Origin: an uncultured bacterium
Lineage (GTDB): Bacteria; Actinomycetota; Coriobacteriia; Coriobacteriales; Coriobacteriaceae
Length of the DNA stretch: 24,963 bases
Direction of reading: 5' to 3'
Assembly (NCBI GenBank): GCA_905214435.1
Contig: CAJMMA010000027.1
Coordinates: forward strand, 1-24,963
The notes below the pieces were generated by a model. That model was not told where the DNA came from. It ran no database searches and saw nothing but the letters and a program-made list of their open reading frames with translations. This document shows positions 15,072-22,649 of the stretch, in pieces. Position 1 is the first letter of the stretch, and each line of letters starts with the position of its first letter. Position numbers and translations under genes: made by a program.

Positions 15072-16202
15072 ATGTCAGAGTTTGCTGCCGGTCCTGCCGG
15101 TCGTATCGAGCGTGTCCGTGCCCTGATGGTTGAGCGTGGCTACGACGCTATCGTGGTGCGCGACGAGGCCAACCTTCGTTGGCTTACGGGCGTCAAGGGC
15201 GTCTTCGATTACACCTTCGAGTTCCCGCATGCTGCGTTTATTACGGCCGACCAGTGCCTGTTCCATACCGACTCGCGCTATCTCAACAGCTTTGAGGAGA
15301 ACACGCCCGCCGGCAGCCCCTGGGTCTACGACATGGACGAGGGCACCATCCCCGGTTGGGTCGCCGGCAAGATCGCGGCCAACAAGTGCCGCGTCTGCGC
15401 TGTCGAGGACGACATGCAGATCAATTTCTACCAGGGTATTCAGCGTGGCCTGGAGGACCGCTCCGTTGCCTGCATGCTGCCGCTGATGCATGACGACATC
15501 CGTAAGATGCGCGCCATCAAGGACGCCGAGGAGATCGAGCTCATGCGCCACGCGCAGTCGATCACCGACGCCGCCTTCCAGCACATGCTCGGCTATATTA
15601 AGCCCGGTATGACCGAGAAGCAGGTTCGCAACGAGCTCGAGAACTTTATGTTCGCCAACGGTGCCGACAGCCTGGCCTTTGGCTCCATCGTGGCGAGCGG
15701 CCCCAATACCGCCAACCCGCATGCCGTTCCGAGCGACCGCGTGATCGAGAAGGGCGACTTCGTCCTCATGGATTACGGCGCGGGCTACTGCGATTATCGT
15801 TCTGACATGACGCGCACCGTCGTGATGGGCGAGCCTACCCAGGAGCAGCTCGACCTGTACGCGCTCGTGCGCCGTACGCACGAGGAGTGCGTTGCCGCCA
15901 TTCATCCGGGCGTCGAGGGCAACGACATTTTCAAGCTTTCCAAGAAGATCATTGGCGATGCCGGCTATGGCGATTACTACAACCATGGTCTGGGCCATGG
16001 CGTGGGCATTGACATCCACGAGCTGCCTAACTTCAACCGCAGCAAGAGCATCATCGAGGTCGGCTCGGTTATCACCATGGAGCCCGGCGTGTACCTGCCC
16101 GGTGTGGGCGGCGTGCGCCTGGAGGACTACGGCGTGGTCACCGAGAACGGCTACGAGCCCTTCACCAAGACGCCGCATGACCTTCACGTCATCGATTGCT
16201 AG
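15072..16202 (+). CDS. pepP: Xaa-Pro aminopeptidase (M24 family)
   Basis: A 376-residue cytoplasmic metallopeptidase that removes N-terminal residues preceding proline. An N-terminal creatinase-like domain (about 10-140) is followed by the pita-bread M24 domain. All five metal ligands are visible: D234 in LMDYGAGYCD, D245 in SDMTRTV, H309 in NHGLGHGVG, E337 in ITMEPGVY and E351 in VRLEDYGV. AAGGA (15061-15065) precedes the ATG. It lies just upstream of efp, an arrangement also seen in Bacillus, but here a strong terminator separates the two. PepP and the PepQ-type dipeptidases cannot be told apart reliably by eye. Confidence 0.92.
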   Translation: MSEFAAGPAGRIERVRALMVERGYDAIVVRDEANLRWLTGVKGVFDYTFEFPHAAFITADQCLFHTDSRYLNSFEENTPAGSPWVYDMDEGTIPGWVAGKIAANKCRVCAVEDDMQINFYQGIQRGLEDRSVACMLPLMHDDIRKMRAIKDAEEIELMRHAQSITDAAFQHMLGYIKPGMTEKQVRNELENFMFANGADSLAFGSIVASGPNTANPHAVPSDRVIEKGDFVLMDYGAGYCDYRSDMTRTVVMGEPTQEQLDLYALVRRTHEECVAAIHPGVEGNDIFKLSKKIIGDAGYGDYYNHGLGHGVGIDIHELPNFNRSKSIIEVGSVITMEPGVYLPGVGGVRLEDYGVVTENGYEPFTKTPHDLHVIDC

Positions 16203-16225
16203 TCTACTTCGGTAGATAGTTTGGG

Positions 16226-16267
16226 GCGGGGCCTCCGGAGCAATTCGGACGCCCCGCGTTCTCTTTT
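16226..16267 (+). terminator. Intrinsic terminator after pepP
   Basis: GCGGGGC (16226-16232) pairs with GCCCCGC (16251-16257), and TCCG/CGGA add four inner pairs around an eight-base loop. A T-rich tail follows (16259-16268). Just before it, CTAC-TTCG-GTAG (16204-16215) forms a small tetraloop hairpin right after the stop codon. Confidence 0.87.
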
Positions 16268-16299
16268 TATGCGCTCGCTGCAGGCGCCGTCTGCAAGTG

Positions 16300-16305
16300 T
16301 ATAAT
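16300..16305 (+). promoter_or_regulatory. efp: efp promoter -10 box
   Basis: An exact TATAAT sits 33 bases after the pepP terminator and about 58 bases before the efp ATG. The -35 region 17 bases upstream (GCTGCA, 16277-16282) is weak. The position directly after a terminator supports a new transcription unit starting at efp. Confidence 0.6.
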
Positions 16306-16362
16306 TTCGCTCGTATGTAATTTGGACGCTTGTGCGTTCTGCCCATAACAAGAAAGGTCGCT

Positions 16363-16926
16363 ATGCCTACCATTTCTACCGCCGACTTCAAGAACGGCCT
16401 CGGTCTCCGCATTAAGGACAAGGTCTACACCATCGTCGAGTTCCAGCATGTCAAGCCGGGCAAGGGCGGCGCGTTTGTGCGCTACAAGACCCGCGACATC
16501 AAGAGCGGCCGCGTCGTCGAGAACACCTGCAACGCCGGCACCAAGTTCGAGAGCGTCATGCTCACCACCCGTGAGTTCCAGTACCTCTACAACGATGGCA
16601 CCGACTACATCTTCATGGACAACGAATCCTATGAGCAGGTTCCCGTTCCCGAGGACATGGTGGGCGAGAACTCCAAGTGGCTGCGCGAGAACGACATCTG
16701 CCAGCTGCTCTTCGCCGACGATGAGCTCATGGGCGTGACTCCGCCGATGTTCATCGAGACCACCATCGTCCAGACCGACCCGGGCTTTAAGGGCGACACC
16801 GTCCAGGGTTCCACCAAGCCGGCCACGATCGACACCGGCGCTGTCATCCAGGTCCCCATGTACCTCAACGAGGGCGAGGTCATCAAGGTTGACACCCGCG
16901 ACGGCAAGTTCGTCTCCCGCGTCTAG
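16363..16926 (+). CDS. efp: Translation elongation factor P
   Basis: EF-P enters the ribosomal E site and rescues stalls at consecutive prolines. The 187-residue protein has normal length and the three-domain layout: KOW-like domain I, and OB domains II and III ending in YLNEGEVIKVDTRDGKFVSRV-type sequence. The tip loop is KPGKGGAF, with lysine 34 at the usual modification position. AGAAAGG (16351-16357) supports the start at 16363; an upstream in-frame ATG at 16330 would add residues absent from the family. No EpmA/EpmB-type modification gene is in the window. Confidence 0.97.
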   Translation: MPTISTADFKNGLGLRIKDKVYTIVEFQHVKPGKGGAFVRYKTRDIKSGRVVENTCNAGTKFESVMLTTREFQYLYNDGTDYIFMDNESYEQVPVPEDMVGENSKWLRENDICQLLFADDELMGVTPPMFIETTIVQTDPGFKGDTVQGSTKPATIDTGAVIQVPMYLNEGEVIKVDTRDGKFVSRV

Positions 16927-16950
16927 CAACCAACTCTTCTAGGAGGACTC

Positions 16951-17313
16951 ATGCCCCAGGAAATCAAGATTGACGGCATCGGCATTTCGCCCGATGTTCT
17001 GACCGCCATCGTCTCGCGCGCCGTGTCCGATGTCGAGGGCATCGCCTCCGTTGGCGTCAAGGACCTTGCCACCAACCTTGTCTCCATGATGCTCTCGTCC
17101 AAGGCCCCGGCTTCCGAGCCGGCGGTCGAGACCGAGGTCGTCGGCGACAAGCTCGCACTCACCGTGCGCGTTGTGGTGTTCTTTGGCTATCCGTTCAAGA
17201 AACTCGCCGAGGCCGTTCGCGCTGCCGTGGTCGCTGCCATCGATGCCCAGGTGGGCGTTGAGGTCGAGCGCGTTGACGTTTGCATCGACGGCCTCGTTTT
17301 CCCCAAGGAGTAA
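16951..17313 (+). CDS. Asp23/Gls24-family envelope stress protein
   Basis: A 120-residue Asp23/Gls24 (YqhY/YloU-type) protein. The family signature is the start EIKIDGIGISPDVLTAIVSRAVSDVEGI, read here as separate blocks at residues 4-20 and 21-31, and the end RVDVCIDGLVF. Family members associate with the membrane or envelope, and some of their losses perturb lipid metabolism or cause cell-wall stress. Placement directly before nusB matches the yqhY-nusB neighbourhood of Firmicutes. The AGGAGGA ribosome site (16940-16946) is strong. Only three bases separate it from nusB. Confidence 0.88.
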   Translation: MPQEIKIDGIGISPDVLTAIVSRAVSDVEGIASVGVKDLATNLVSMMLSSKAPASEPAVETEVVGDKLALTVRVVVFFGYPFKKLAEAVRAAVVAAIDAQVGVEVERVDVCIDGLVFPKE

Positions 17314-17316
17314 CCT

Positions 17317-17904
17317 TTGAGCCTTAAGGTTTATCGCGGGCGTACGCTTGCCCGCAGTCAGGCGCTGCAGTTGCTGTTCCAGGCCGAGGCCACGGACAGT
17401 CCGCTCGAGCGCGTCCTCGAGGGCGATTTCCTGATCTCGAAGGGCCCCCTCGACCCCTATGCGCTGGAGCTGTGCCGCGGTGCCTACGAGCATATCGATC
17501 GCATCGACTGTGCCCTGCGCGCCGTCGCCAAGAACTGGGATCTTATGCGCATGCCCGGCGCCGACCGCAATCTGCTGCGTATCGCCGTCTACGAGATGCG
17601 CTTCCTCACCGACGAAGAGGTCTCGGACGCTATCGTGATCAACGAGGCCGTCGAACTTGCCAAGGCCTATGGCACCGACCAGTCCGCGTCGTTCGTCAAC
17701 GGCGTGCTGGGCAAGATCGCGCGCAGCGAGGAGTTGCCGGGCGAGGACCTGTACCAGGAACTGCTGGCCGAGGATCGCGCTCGCGAGGAGGCCCAGGCTG
17801 CTGAGGCTGCCGCCAAGGTCGCTGCCGCTCAGGCTACCGCCGGTGTACTTGCCGAGGATGTGGACGCTGCTGAGGCCGTCGAGTCCGACTCCGTCGAGGA
17901 GTAG
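17317..17904 (+). CDS. nusB: Transcription antitermination factor NusB
   Basis: NusB joins NusE (S10) on boxA RNA to prevent early termination in rRNA operons. The 195-residue product has the NusB helical domain from LARSQALQLLFQAE (11-24) through MPGADRNLLRIAVYE and the signature D-SASFVNGVLGKIAR (121-136). About 45 extra residues, rich in Ala and Glu, follow; they make it longer than the usual 130-160. Translation begins at a TTG: AAGGAG (17305-17310) inside the asp23 gene is spaced six bases from it and no suitable ATG is available, so the start is fairly firm. Confidence 0.93.
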   Translation: MSLKVYRGRTLARSQALQLLFQAEATDSPLERVLEGDFLISKGPLDPYALELCRGAYEHIDRIDCALRAVAKNWDLMRMPGADRNLLRIAVYEMRFLTDEEVSDAIVINEAVELAKAYGTDQSASFVNGVLGKIARSEELPGEDLYQELLAEDRAREEAQAAEAAAKVAAAQATAGVLAEDVDAAEAVESDSVEE

Positions 17905-17906
17905 CC

Positions 17907-18146
17907 ATGCCAGAGGGTTCTGTCCGCAACTTTGACGAGATCTCGGACCGTCTGGACCAGATCATCGCTACCGTTCGCTCCAAGGATACGTCCTTGGAGC
18001 GTTCACTCGATCTGTTTGACGAAGCGATTGAGCTGGGCTCCCGCGCGGTCGATATGGTCGACAAGTTTGAGCTGACGCCGCGTGAGGCCGATAAGCTCGA
18101 GCAGGAATACGATGAGGATGCGGCAAACGAATCCCAGGATAGCTAG
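17907..18146 (+). CDS. xseB: Exodeoxyribonuclease VII small subunit
   Basis: A 79-residue all-helical protein typical of XseB. It has FDEISDRLDQIIATVRS followed by a LERSLDLFDEAIEL stretch, which is the family core, then an acidic tail. It joins the large subunit XseA to form the single-strand exonuclease ExoVII. It starts two bases after the nusB stop with a GAGGAG-type site inside nusB. xseA, usually adjacent, is not in the window. Confidence 0.9.
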   Translation: MPEGSVRNFDEISDRLDQIIATVRSKDTSLERSLDLFDEAIELGSRAVDMVDKFELTPREADKLEQEYDEDAANESQDS

Positions 18147-18171
18147 CCGCATCTCCGGATACGAATGGTTG

Positions 18172-18984
18172 ATGGCATTCATGAAACGCGTGCGTCTTGA
18201 TGACGAACTGATTTCACAGGGCATCTGCGCCGATCGCGCGGATGCCCTTCGCACTCTTATGGCCGGCTTGGTTTCGAGCGGCGGTGAGCGTTTGACCTCT
18301 CCGGGGCTCAAGGTGACGCCGGGCCTGCCGCTGCACGTTAAGGGGCGCATTCCGTACGTTGGGCGCGGCGGCCTTAAGCTTGAGGGTGCGCTCGATGCGT
18401 TTTGTATCGACCCCACGGGCCTTGCCTGCCTGGACGTAGGCTGCTCTACCGGCGGCTTTACCGATTGCCTGCTCAAGCGCGGAGCTGCGACCGTTGTCTC
18501 GGTGGACGTTGGTCGCGCACAGTTCGATTGGTCGTTGCGTCAGGACGATCGCGTGACGCTGCATGAGCGCACCAACGTGACGCAGCTGCCTGAGCTTGGC
18601 TATGCCGGCGCCATCGACCTGGCTGTTTGTGATGTCTCGTTTACCAGCATCGCGAACATTATCGATGCGGTGCTGGCGTGCCTGAAGCCTTCGGGTTCGT
18701 TCTGCACGCTCGTAAAGCCCCAGTTTGAGGCGCCGGCTGCGCTGGTGGGCGAGCGCGGTATCGTGACCGACCCCGCCGTCCGCCGCGATACGCTCGTGGC
18801 GGCGATTGAGCTTTTTGCCGCCAAGGGCCTGTTTCCGCTTGACGTGTGCGTGTCGCCCATCCATGGCGCTAAGGGCAACGTTGAGTTTTTCCTGTACGGC
18901 ACAAGGTTTGCCCCTGGTGAACGCACCGACGATGAGCTGCAATCCCAGGTATCGGCTTTGAGCGAGAAAGCTGCAACGCTATGA
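18172..18984 (+). CDS. tlyA: TlyA-family 23S/16S rRNA 2'-O-methyltransferase
   Basis: TlyA-type enzymes methylate ribose 2'-OH groups in rRNA; in mycobacteria this gives capreomycin sensitivity. The product has an N-terminal S4 RNA-binding domain (about 5-62), the linker VGRGGLKLEGAL, and an FtsJ-type Rossmann domain with the SAM motif LDVGCSTGGFTD (87-98). The K-D-K-E tetrad is present as K69, D154 (CDVSF), K182 (VKPQFE) and E238. The start is uncertain: ATG codons at 18172 and 18181 both lack a clear ribosome site. The stop overlaps nadK as ATGA. The tlyA-nadK-recN order is standard in actinobacteria. Confidence 0.92.
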   Translation: MAFMKRVRLDDELISQGICADRADALRTLMAGLVSSGGERLTSPGLKVTPGLPLHVKGRIPYVGRGGLKLEGALDAFCIDPTGLACLDVGCSTGGFTDCLLKRGAATVVSVDVGRAQFDWSLRQDDRVTLHERTNVTQLPELGYAGAIDLAVCDVSFTSIANIIDAVLACLKPSGSFCTLVKPQFEAPAALVGERGIVTDPAVRRDTLVAAIELFAAKGLFPLDVCVSPIHGAKGNVEFFLYGTRFAPGERTDDELQSQVSALSEKAATL

Positions 18985-19841
18985 AGGTCTTTCTGGTTCC
19001 CAATTACTACAAGCAAGAGGCGGTCGAGAGCGGCCTGATGCTCGAGCTTTGGCTTTCGCGCCAGGGCTACGAGGTCGCATGGGCTGCCGACCAGCGATCG
19101 AAGATTCAAAGCACGCCTGATATTGATGGCTCAGATCTGGTCATTACGCTCGGCGGCGACGGTACGTTGCTGCGCGCTGCCCGCATCCTCAACCATCGCG
19201 AGATTCCTATCCTTGGTCTTTCCTATGGTCACCTGGGCTTTTTAACTGCTGCGAGCCCCGAGGAGCGCGACATTCTGCAGGTCGTGAGCGATGCTCTGTC
19301 CGGTGAGCTGCACGTGAGCCGCCGCGCCACCATCGCCGCGGATATCGTGTCCGTGCGCGACGATGGCACGAAGGATGTCGTGCGCACGTTTGCCCTCAAC
19401 GATATGGCACTTACGCGCGGCCCCCTGTCCGATATGGTTGAGTTTGACATCACGGTGTCCGGCCATCATATCGATCGCCTGCGCGGCGACGGTGTCGTCG
19501 TTTCGACGGCGACCGGCTCCACCGGCTATGCGCTTTCCGCCGGCGGTCCCATTGTCAGCCCCGATTACACGGGTATGGTCTGTGTGCCCATCGCCCCGCA
19601 TACCATTCAGGCTCGCGCTTTTTTGACCTCGCCGAGTGATGTCGTCGAGATCTTTATGTCTGATGACCGTCCGAGTGTTCCGGCGATCGCTATCGATGGA
19701 CAGTTTATTACCTGCGATGGCACCGTTGAGAGCGTGGCGGTGCGTCGCGGTCCCGGAGATGTGCTGCTTCTCGATTACGGTCCCGAGAGCTTCTATAACT
19801 CCGTGAGCCGCGTGTTCTACGGAGTGCGTCATGATCGATGA
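18981..19841 (+). CDS. nadK: NAD kinase
   Basis: NAD kinase makes NADP from NAD with ATP or polyphosphate. The 286-residue protein carries the GGDGT motif (58-62), an LGLSYGHLGFLT segment, the NDMALTRG stretch and the C-terminal TGSTGYALSAGGPIV motif that binds NAD. Length is normal. It overlaps tlyA by four bases at the start and recN by eleven bases at the end, so the three are almost surely cotranscribed. Confidence 0.95.
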   Translation: MKVFLVPNYYKQEAVESGLMLELWLSRQGYEVAWAADQRSKIQSTPDIDGSDLVITLGGDGTLLRAARILNHREIPILGLSYGHLGFLTAASPEERDILQVVSDALSGELHVSRRATIAADIVSVRDDGTKDVVRTFALNDMALTRGPLSDMVEFDITVSGHHIDRLRGDGVVVSTATGSTGYALSAGGPIVSPDYTGMVCVPIAPHTIQARAFLTSPSDVVEIFMSDDRPSVPAIAIDGQFITCDGTVESVAVRRGPGDVLLLDYGPESFYNSVSRVFYGVRHDR

Positions 19842-21459
19842 GCTGCAGGTTTCCAACATTGCACTCATTCGCGAGGCGACGCTGGTGCCGAGTGCGGGCC
19901 TAACGGTTTTGACTGGCGAGACCGGTGCCGGCAAGACCGCGCTGCTCTCGGCGCTCAAGCTCATTTTGGGCGAGCGTGCAGATTCGTCGACCGTGCGCGA
20001 GGGAGAGGCGCTGGCGAGCGTCGAGGCACGCTTGTTCGACGGCCCGCACGACACGGAGGGCTTTACCGTGCAGCGCAGCCTTTCTGCCGAGGGTCGCAGC
20101 CGCGTCAAGATTGACGGCCGCATCGCCAGCGTGCGCGAGCTTTCCGAGCGCGTCGGCGTGATGATGGATCTGTGCGGCCAGCATGAACATCAGCGTCTGC
20201 TCGATCCGGCGCATCATGTTGCCATGGTTGATGCCTGGGCTGGTCGCTCTGCGCTCGAGGCGCTCGACCGTTACCGTGCCTGCTTCAAGGCGTCGCGTGC
20301 GGCTGCCAAGGAGGTCCGTCGCGTAGAGGAGGCGTCGCGTGCGCAGGGGAGTCGCGTCGAGGAGGCGCGCTTCGCCCTGGAGCGTATCGCCGAGGTCGAC
20401 CCCAAGCCGGGTGAGTATGAGGAACTCGAGGAACTGCTGCCGCGCTCCGAACATGCCGAGGTACTGGTTGCCACAGCTAACGATGCCCATGCATCGCTTG
20501 CCGCCGAAGGTGGAGCGCTCGATGCCGTGAACAGCGCCGTGGCAGAGCTTTCCCGTATGGCTACCGTCGATCGCAAACTGGGCGACATTGCCGATGCGCT
20601 TTCGGATGCCTGCATCTCCCTTGAGGATAGCGCGAACGAGCTTCGTGCCTATCGCGATGGCGTCGCCTTCGACCCGCGCGAGCTCGCTCGCATGCGTGAG
20701 CGGTATTCCGATCTCAAGGGCCTGTTGCGTCAGTGGGGTCCCACCATGGACGATGTTTTTGCCATGCGCGATCGCTCGCAAGAGCTGATGTCCCTGGTCG
20801 ATGATGGCGATGAACAGATCAAAAAGGCGCGTGAGGCACTCGGGAGCGCCGAGCGCGAGCTGTTCGCTGCCGCCAAGGCACTCAAGCGTGCGCGTAATAC
20901 CGCTGCTCCGCGTTTTTGTCACGAGGTTGGCCGCCAAATGGCGCGCCTGGAGATGGGCGGCGACGAGCTCGTTTGGGAGTCGCGTGATCTTCCGCGCGCC
21001 GAGTGGACGCCGGCGGGTCCTTCAAGCTACGAGCTTTTGTATCGCAGCGGTGTCGGCTTGACGCCGCGTCCCCTGCGCCGCATTGCCTCGGGCGGCGAGC
21101 TCAGCCGCGTCATGCTGGCGAGCAAGGTGGTCTTGGGTAATGCTGACGGCGTCGACACACTGGTATTTGACGAGGTCGATGCCGGTGTCGGCGGCTCCAC
21201 GGCTCGTGCTCTTGCTGGTGTGCTGGCCGATCTTGCCGCTACGCATCAAGTGATTGTCGTAACCCACTTGGCGCAAGTCGCCGTCATGGCCGACAAGCAT
21301 TATGTTGTCAGCAAGGAGCCGGGCGATGTTCCCCAGACGCATTTGGACGAGGTAACCGGCGAAGCGCGTACCGCCGAGATTGCCCGCATGTTGAGCGGCG
21401 ATCAGTCCGAGGCAAGCTTGGCCCACGCAAAGCAGATGCTCGAAGAAGTTCGAGGCTAG
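19831..21459 (+). CDS. recN: DNA repair protein RecN
   Basis: RecN is an SMC-like ATPase that tethers DNA at double-strand breaks. The 542-residue product opens with LQVSNIALIREATL and Walker A GETGAGKT (29-36), then the CGQHEHQRLLDP segment. A long coiled-coil middle (about 140-360) follows. The C-terminal half-ATPase has the signature SGGELSR (420-426), Walker B LVFDEVDAGVGG (starting at 444) and VTHLAQVA. The start overlaps nadK by eleven bases. No LexA-type operator can be judged because there is no intergenic space. Confidence 0.96.
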   Translation: MIDELQVSNIALIREATLVPSAGLTVLTGETGAGKTALLSALKLILGERADSSTVREGEALASVEARLFDGPHDTEGFTVQRSLSAEGRSRVKIDGRIASVRELSERVGVMMDLCGQHEHQRLLDPAHHVAMVDAWAGRSALEALDRYRACFKASRAAAKEVRRVEEASRAQGSRVEEARFALERIAEVDPKPGEYEELEELLPRSEHAEVLVATANDAHASLAAEGGALDAVNSAVAELSRMATVDRKLGDIADALSDACISLEDSANELRAYRDGVAFDPRELARMRERYSDLKGLLRQWGPTMDDVFAMRDRSQELMSLVDDGDEQIKKAREALGSAERELFAAAKALKRARNTAAPRFCHEVGRQMARLEMGGDELVWESRDLPRAEWTPAGPSSYELLYRSGVGLTPRPLRRIASGGELSRVMLASKVVLGNADGVDTLVFDEVDAGVGGSTARALAGVLADLAATHQVIVVTHLAQVAVMADKHYVVSKEPGDVPQTHLDEVTGEARTAEIARMLSGDQSEASLAHAKQMLEEVRG

Positions 21460-21477
21460 GTCGTATCAGCGGTGTTG

Positions 21478-21511
21478 GTGGGACAAAATAGACTGAAATT
21501 TTTTGTCCCAC
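21478..21511. terminator. Dyad hairpin between convergent recN and rpiR-type genes
   Basis: GTGGGACAAAA (21478-21488) and TTTTGTCCCAC (21501-21511) are exact inverse complements around a 12-base loop. It lies 18 bases after the recN stop and eight bases past the end of the minus-strand regulator gene, a natural place for a bidirectional terminator. There is no T-tract outside the stem; the T and A runs are within the arms. It shares the GGGACA core with other hairpins in the window. Confidence 0.55.
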
Positions 21512-21519
21512 TACGCGTT

Positions 21520-22377
21520 TTACTCAACGACCTTGTCCGGCTGGATGAGCTCCTCGTAGTAGCTGATATGTTCGCGAGCGTCTTCAATCTCGGGCAGCAG
21601 GAAGTTGTAGATAACTTCGATGATCATCGTGGCGCTGATCTTGGAGAACGCAAAGTCGCCCGTCGTCAGCAGCGCTTCGTGGTTGACGGTATTAAAAGTG
21701 TAGTCTGCCAGGCGCGCGAGCGGGGATTTGCTGTCGCTGCTGATGACGACTACGGTTGCGCCGCAGTCGCGAGCCGCTTTTGCCATGCGATTCAAACGGC
21801 GCGATTTGCCGGAGTTTGAGATGAGCACGATGACGTCGCCGGGGCGTAGCGTGAGCGCAAACCCGATCGAGGTCTCGCTGATGGTGCTCGCCATGCAGCG
21901 AAGGCCCAGCTGCGAAAACTTAAATGTCGCATCGAGCGCGACCGCGTTCGTATTGCCCACAGCCGCAAACTCAATAACCCCTGCATGCTTAAGGGCATGC
22001 ACAACAGCCGCCAACGTATCGTGGTCGATCCCGTCGATGGTCGCATTAAGCTCGCTCACCTTGGCAGCCAGGATGTTCTTAAGGCTCTGCTCCATATTGT
22101 CGAGCGAGACTTCGTCAGTCAGGCCCTCGTTGCGCTGGCTTTCCAAATCCCTCGCCAACGAAAACTGAAAGCTGCGGAAGCTGCCAAAGCCAAGCTTGCG
22201 GCAGAAGCGCGAAACGGTCGCCTCGGACGTGGTGGCGGCGCGCGAGAGCTGAGCCGCCGTGAGGCGTGGCGCCTCGGACTGGTGCTCCAATATATAGTCG
22301 ACAATGCGCTGCTCGGACTCGCTGTATCCCTGATGGGTACTAATGAGGGAAAGTGCGCTCTTGCTACTATCGGTCAT
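21520..22377 (-). CDS. RpiR-family transcriptional regulator (HTH + SIS)
   Basis: A 285-residue regulator with an N-terminal HTH_6 domain (SEQRIVDYIL, then LTAAQLSRAATTSEATVSRF and CRKLGF) and a C-terminal SIS sugar-phosphate-binding domain containing AAVGNTNAVA and VIVLISNSGKSRRL. RpiR proteins sense phosphosugars and repress or activate carbohydrate genes. It is divergent from the fructose-type PTS gene, so that gene is the likely target. The start at 22377 is chosen because AGGAG lies six bases upstream; the longer ATG at 22425 has no ribosome site and sits at or before the -10 box, upstream of the likely transcript start. Confidence 0.9.
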   Translation of the reverse strand: MTDSSKSALSLISTHQGYSESEQRIVDYILEHQSEAPRLTAAQLSRAATTSEATVSRFCRKLGFGSFRSFQFSLARDLESQRNEGLTDEVSLDNMEQSLKNILAAKVSELNATIDGIDHDTLAAVVHALKHAGVIEFAAVGNTNAVALDATFKFSQLGLRCMASTISETSIGFALTLRPGDVIVLISNSGKSRRLNRMAKAARDCGATVVVISSDSKSPLARLADYTFNTVNHEALLTTGDFAFSKISATMIIEVIYNFLLPEIEDAREHISYYEELIQPDKVVE

Positions 22378-22425
22378 GGATGGCTCCTGGTTGGCATGAA
22401 AATCGGAATCGTTTTGTAATGTCAT

Positions 22426-22431
22426 AGTATA
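22426..22431 (-). promoter_or_regulatory. -10 box of the RpiR-type regulator gene
   Basis: TATACT on the minus strand, about 49 bases before the chosen start codon. The -35 region is poor. It implies a transcript start near 22420, which supports translation starting at 22377 and not at 22425. Confidence 0.45.
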
Positions 22432-22458
22432 GGGGGATTTTCAATAACAAGATACACC

Positions 22459-22486
22459 TTGCCGTTTCAAGTGTTGATGGTAAACT
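22459..22486 (+). promoter_or_regulatory. fruA: Candidate fruA promoter
   Basis: TTGCCG (22459-22464) and TAAACT (22481-22486) are separated by 16 bases, giving a moderate sigma-70-type match. A CTTTCA half-site overlaps the -10, and a stronger dyad lies about 20-35 bases downstream, a repressor-like layout. Other -35/-10 choices are possible. Confidence 0.33.
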
Positions 22487-22522
22487 TTCACCTACCGTTT
22501 ACGGTTATGAAAGAACCTTTCA
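22485..22522 (+). promoter_or_regulatory. Putative RpiR operator region upstream of fruA
   Basis: TGAAAG-AAC-CTTTCA (22508-22522) is an exact inverted repeat. The same half-site occurs again as CTTTCA at 22485-22490 (inverted relative to the 22508 half-site) and at 22571-22576. The region lies between the divergent regulator and the PTS gene. RpiR-family operators are often built from such GAAA/TTTC half-sites, so self- and fruA-control is a fair inference. Confidence 0.45.
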
Positions 22523-22587
22523 CCGGAGAATTGCGCCTTGTCTCTTCTCACGCGGACGGTAGGTTGGTATCTTTCAGTTGTGGAAAA

Positions 22588-22627
22588 GCGCGCAAGGACG
22601 CGCGTGTAGGGGAGCGCCTGCGGGCGC
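22588..22627 (+). promoter_or_regulatory. Two GC-rich hairpins in the fruA leader
   Basis: GCGCG/CGCGC (22588-22592/22599-22603) with a six-base loop and GCGCC/GGCGC (22614-22618/22623-22627) with a four-base loop stand in tandem, ending ten bases before the AAAGGAGGG ribosome site. No T-tract follows, so termination is unlikely; they may affect message stability or translation. Confidence 0.35.
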
Positions 22628-22649
22628 AAAACTTAAAAAGGAGGGACAC

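Noticed and set aside
15075..16421. 448-codon minus-strand open frame
   Set aside because: Shadow of pepP that also crosses the pepP terminator and the efp promoter.
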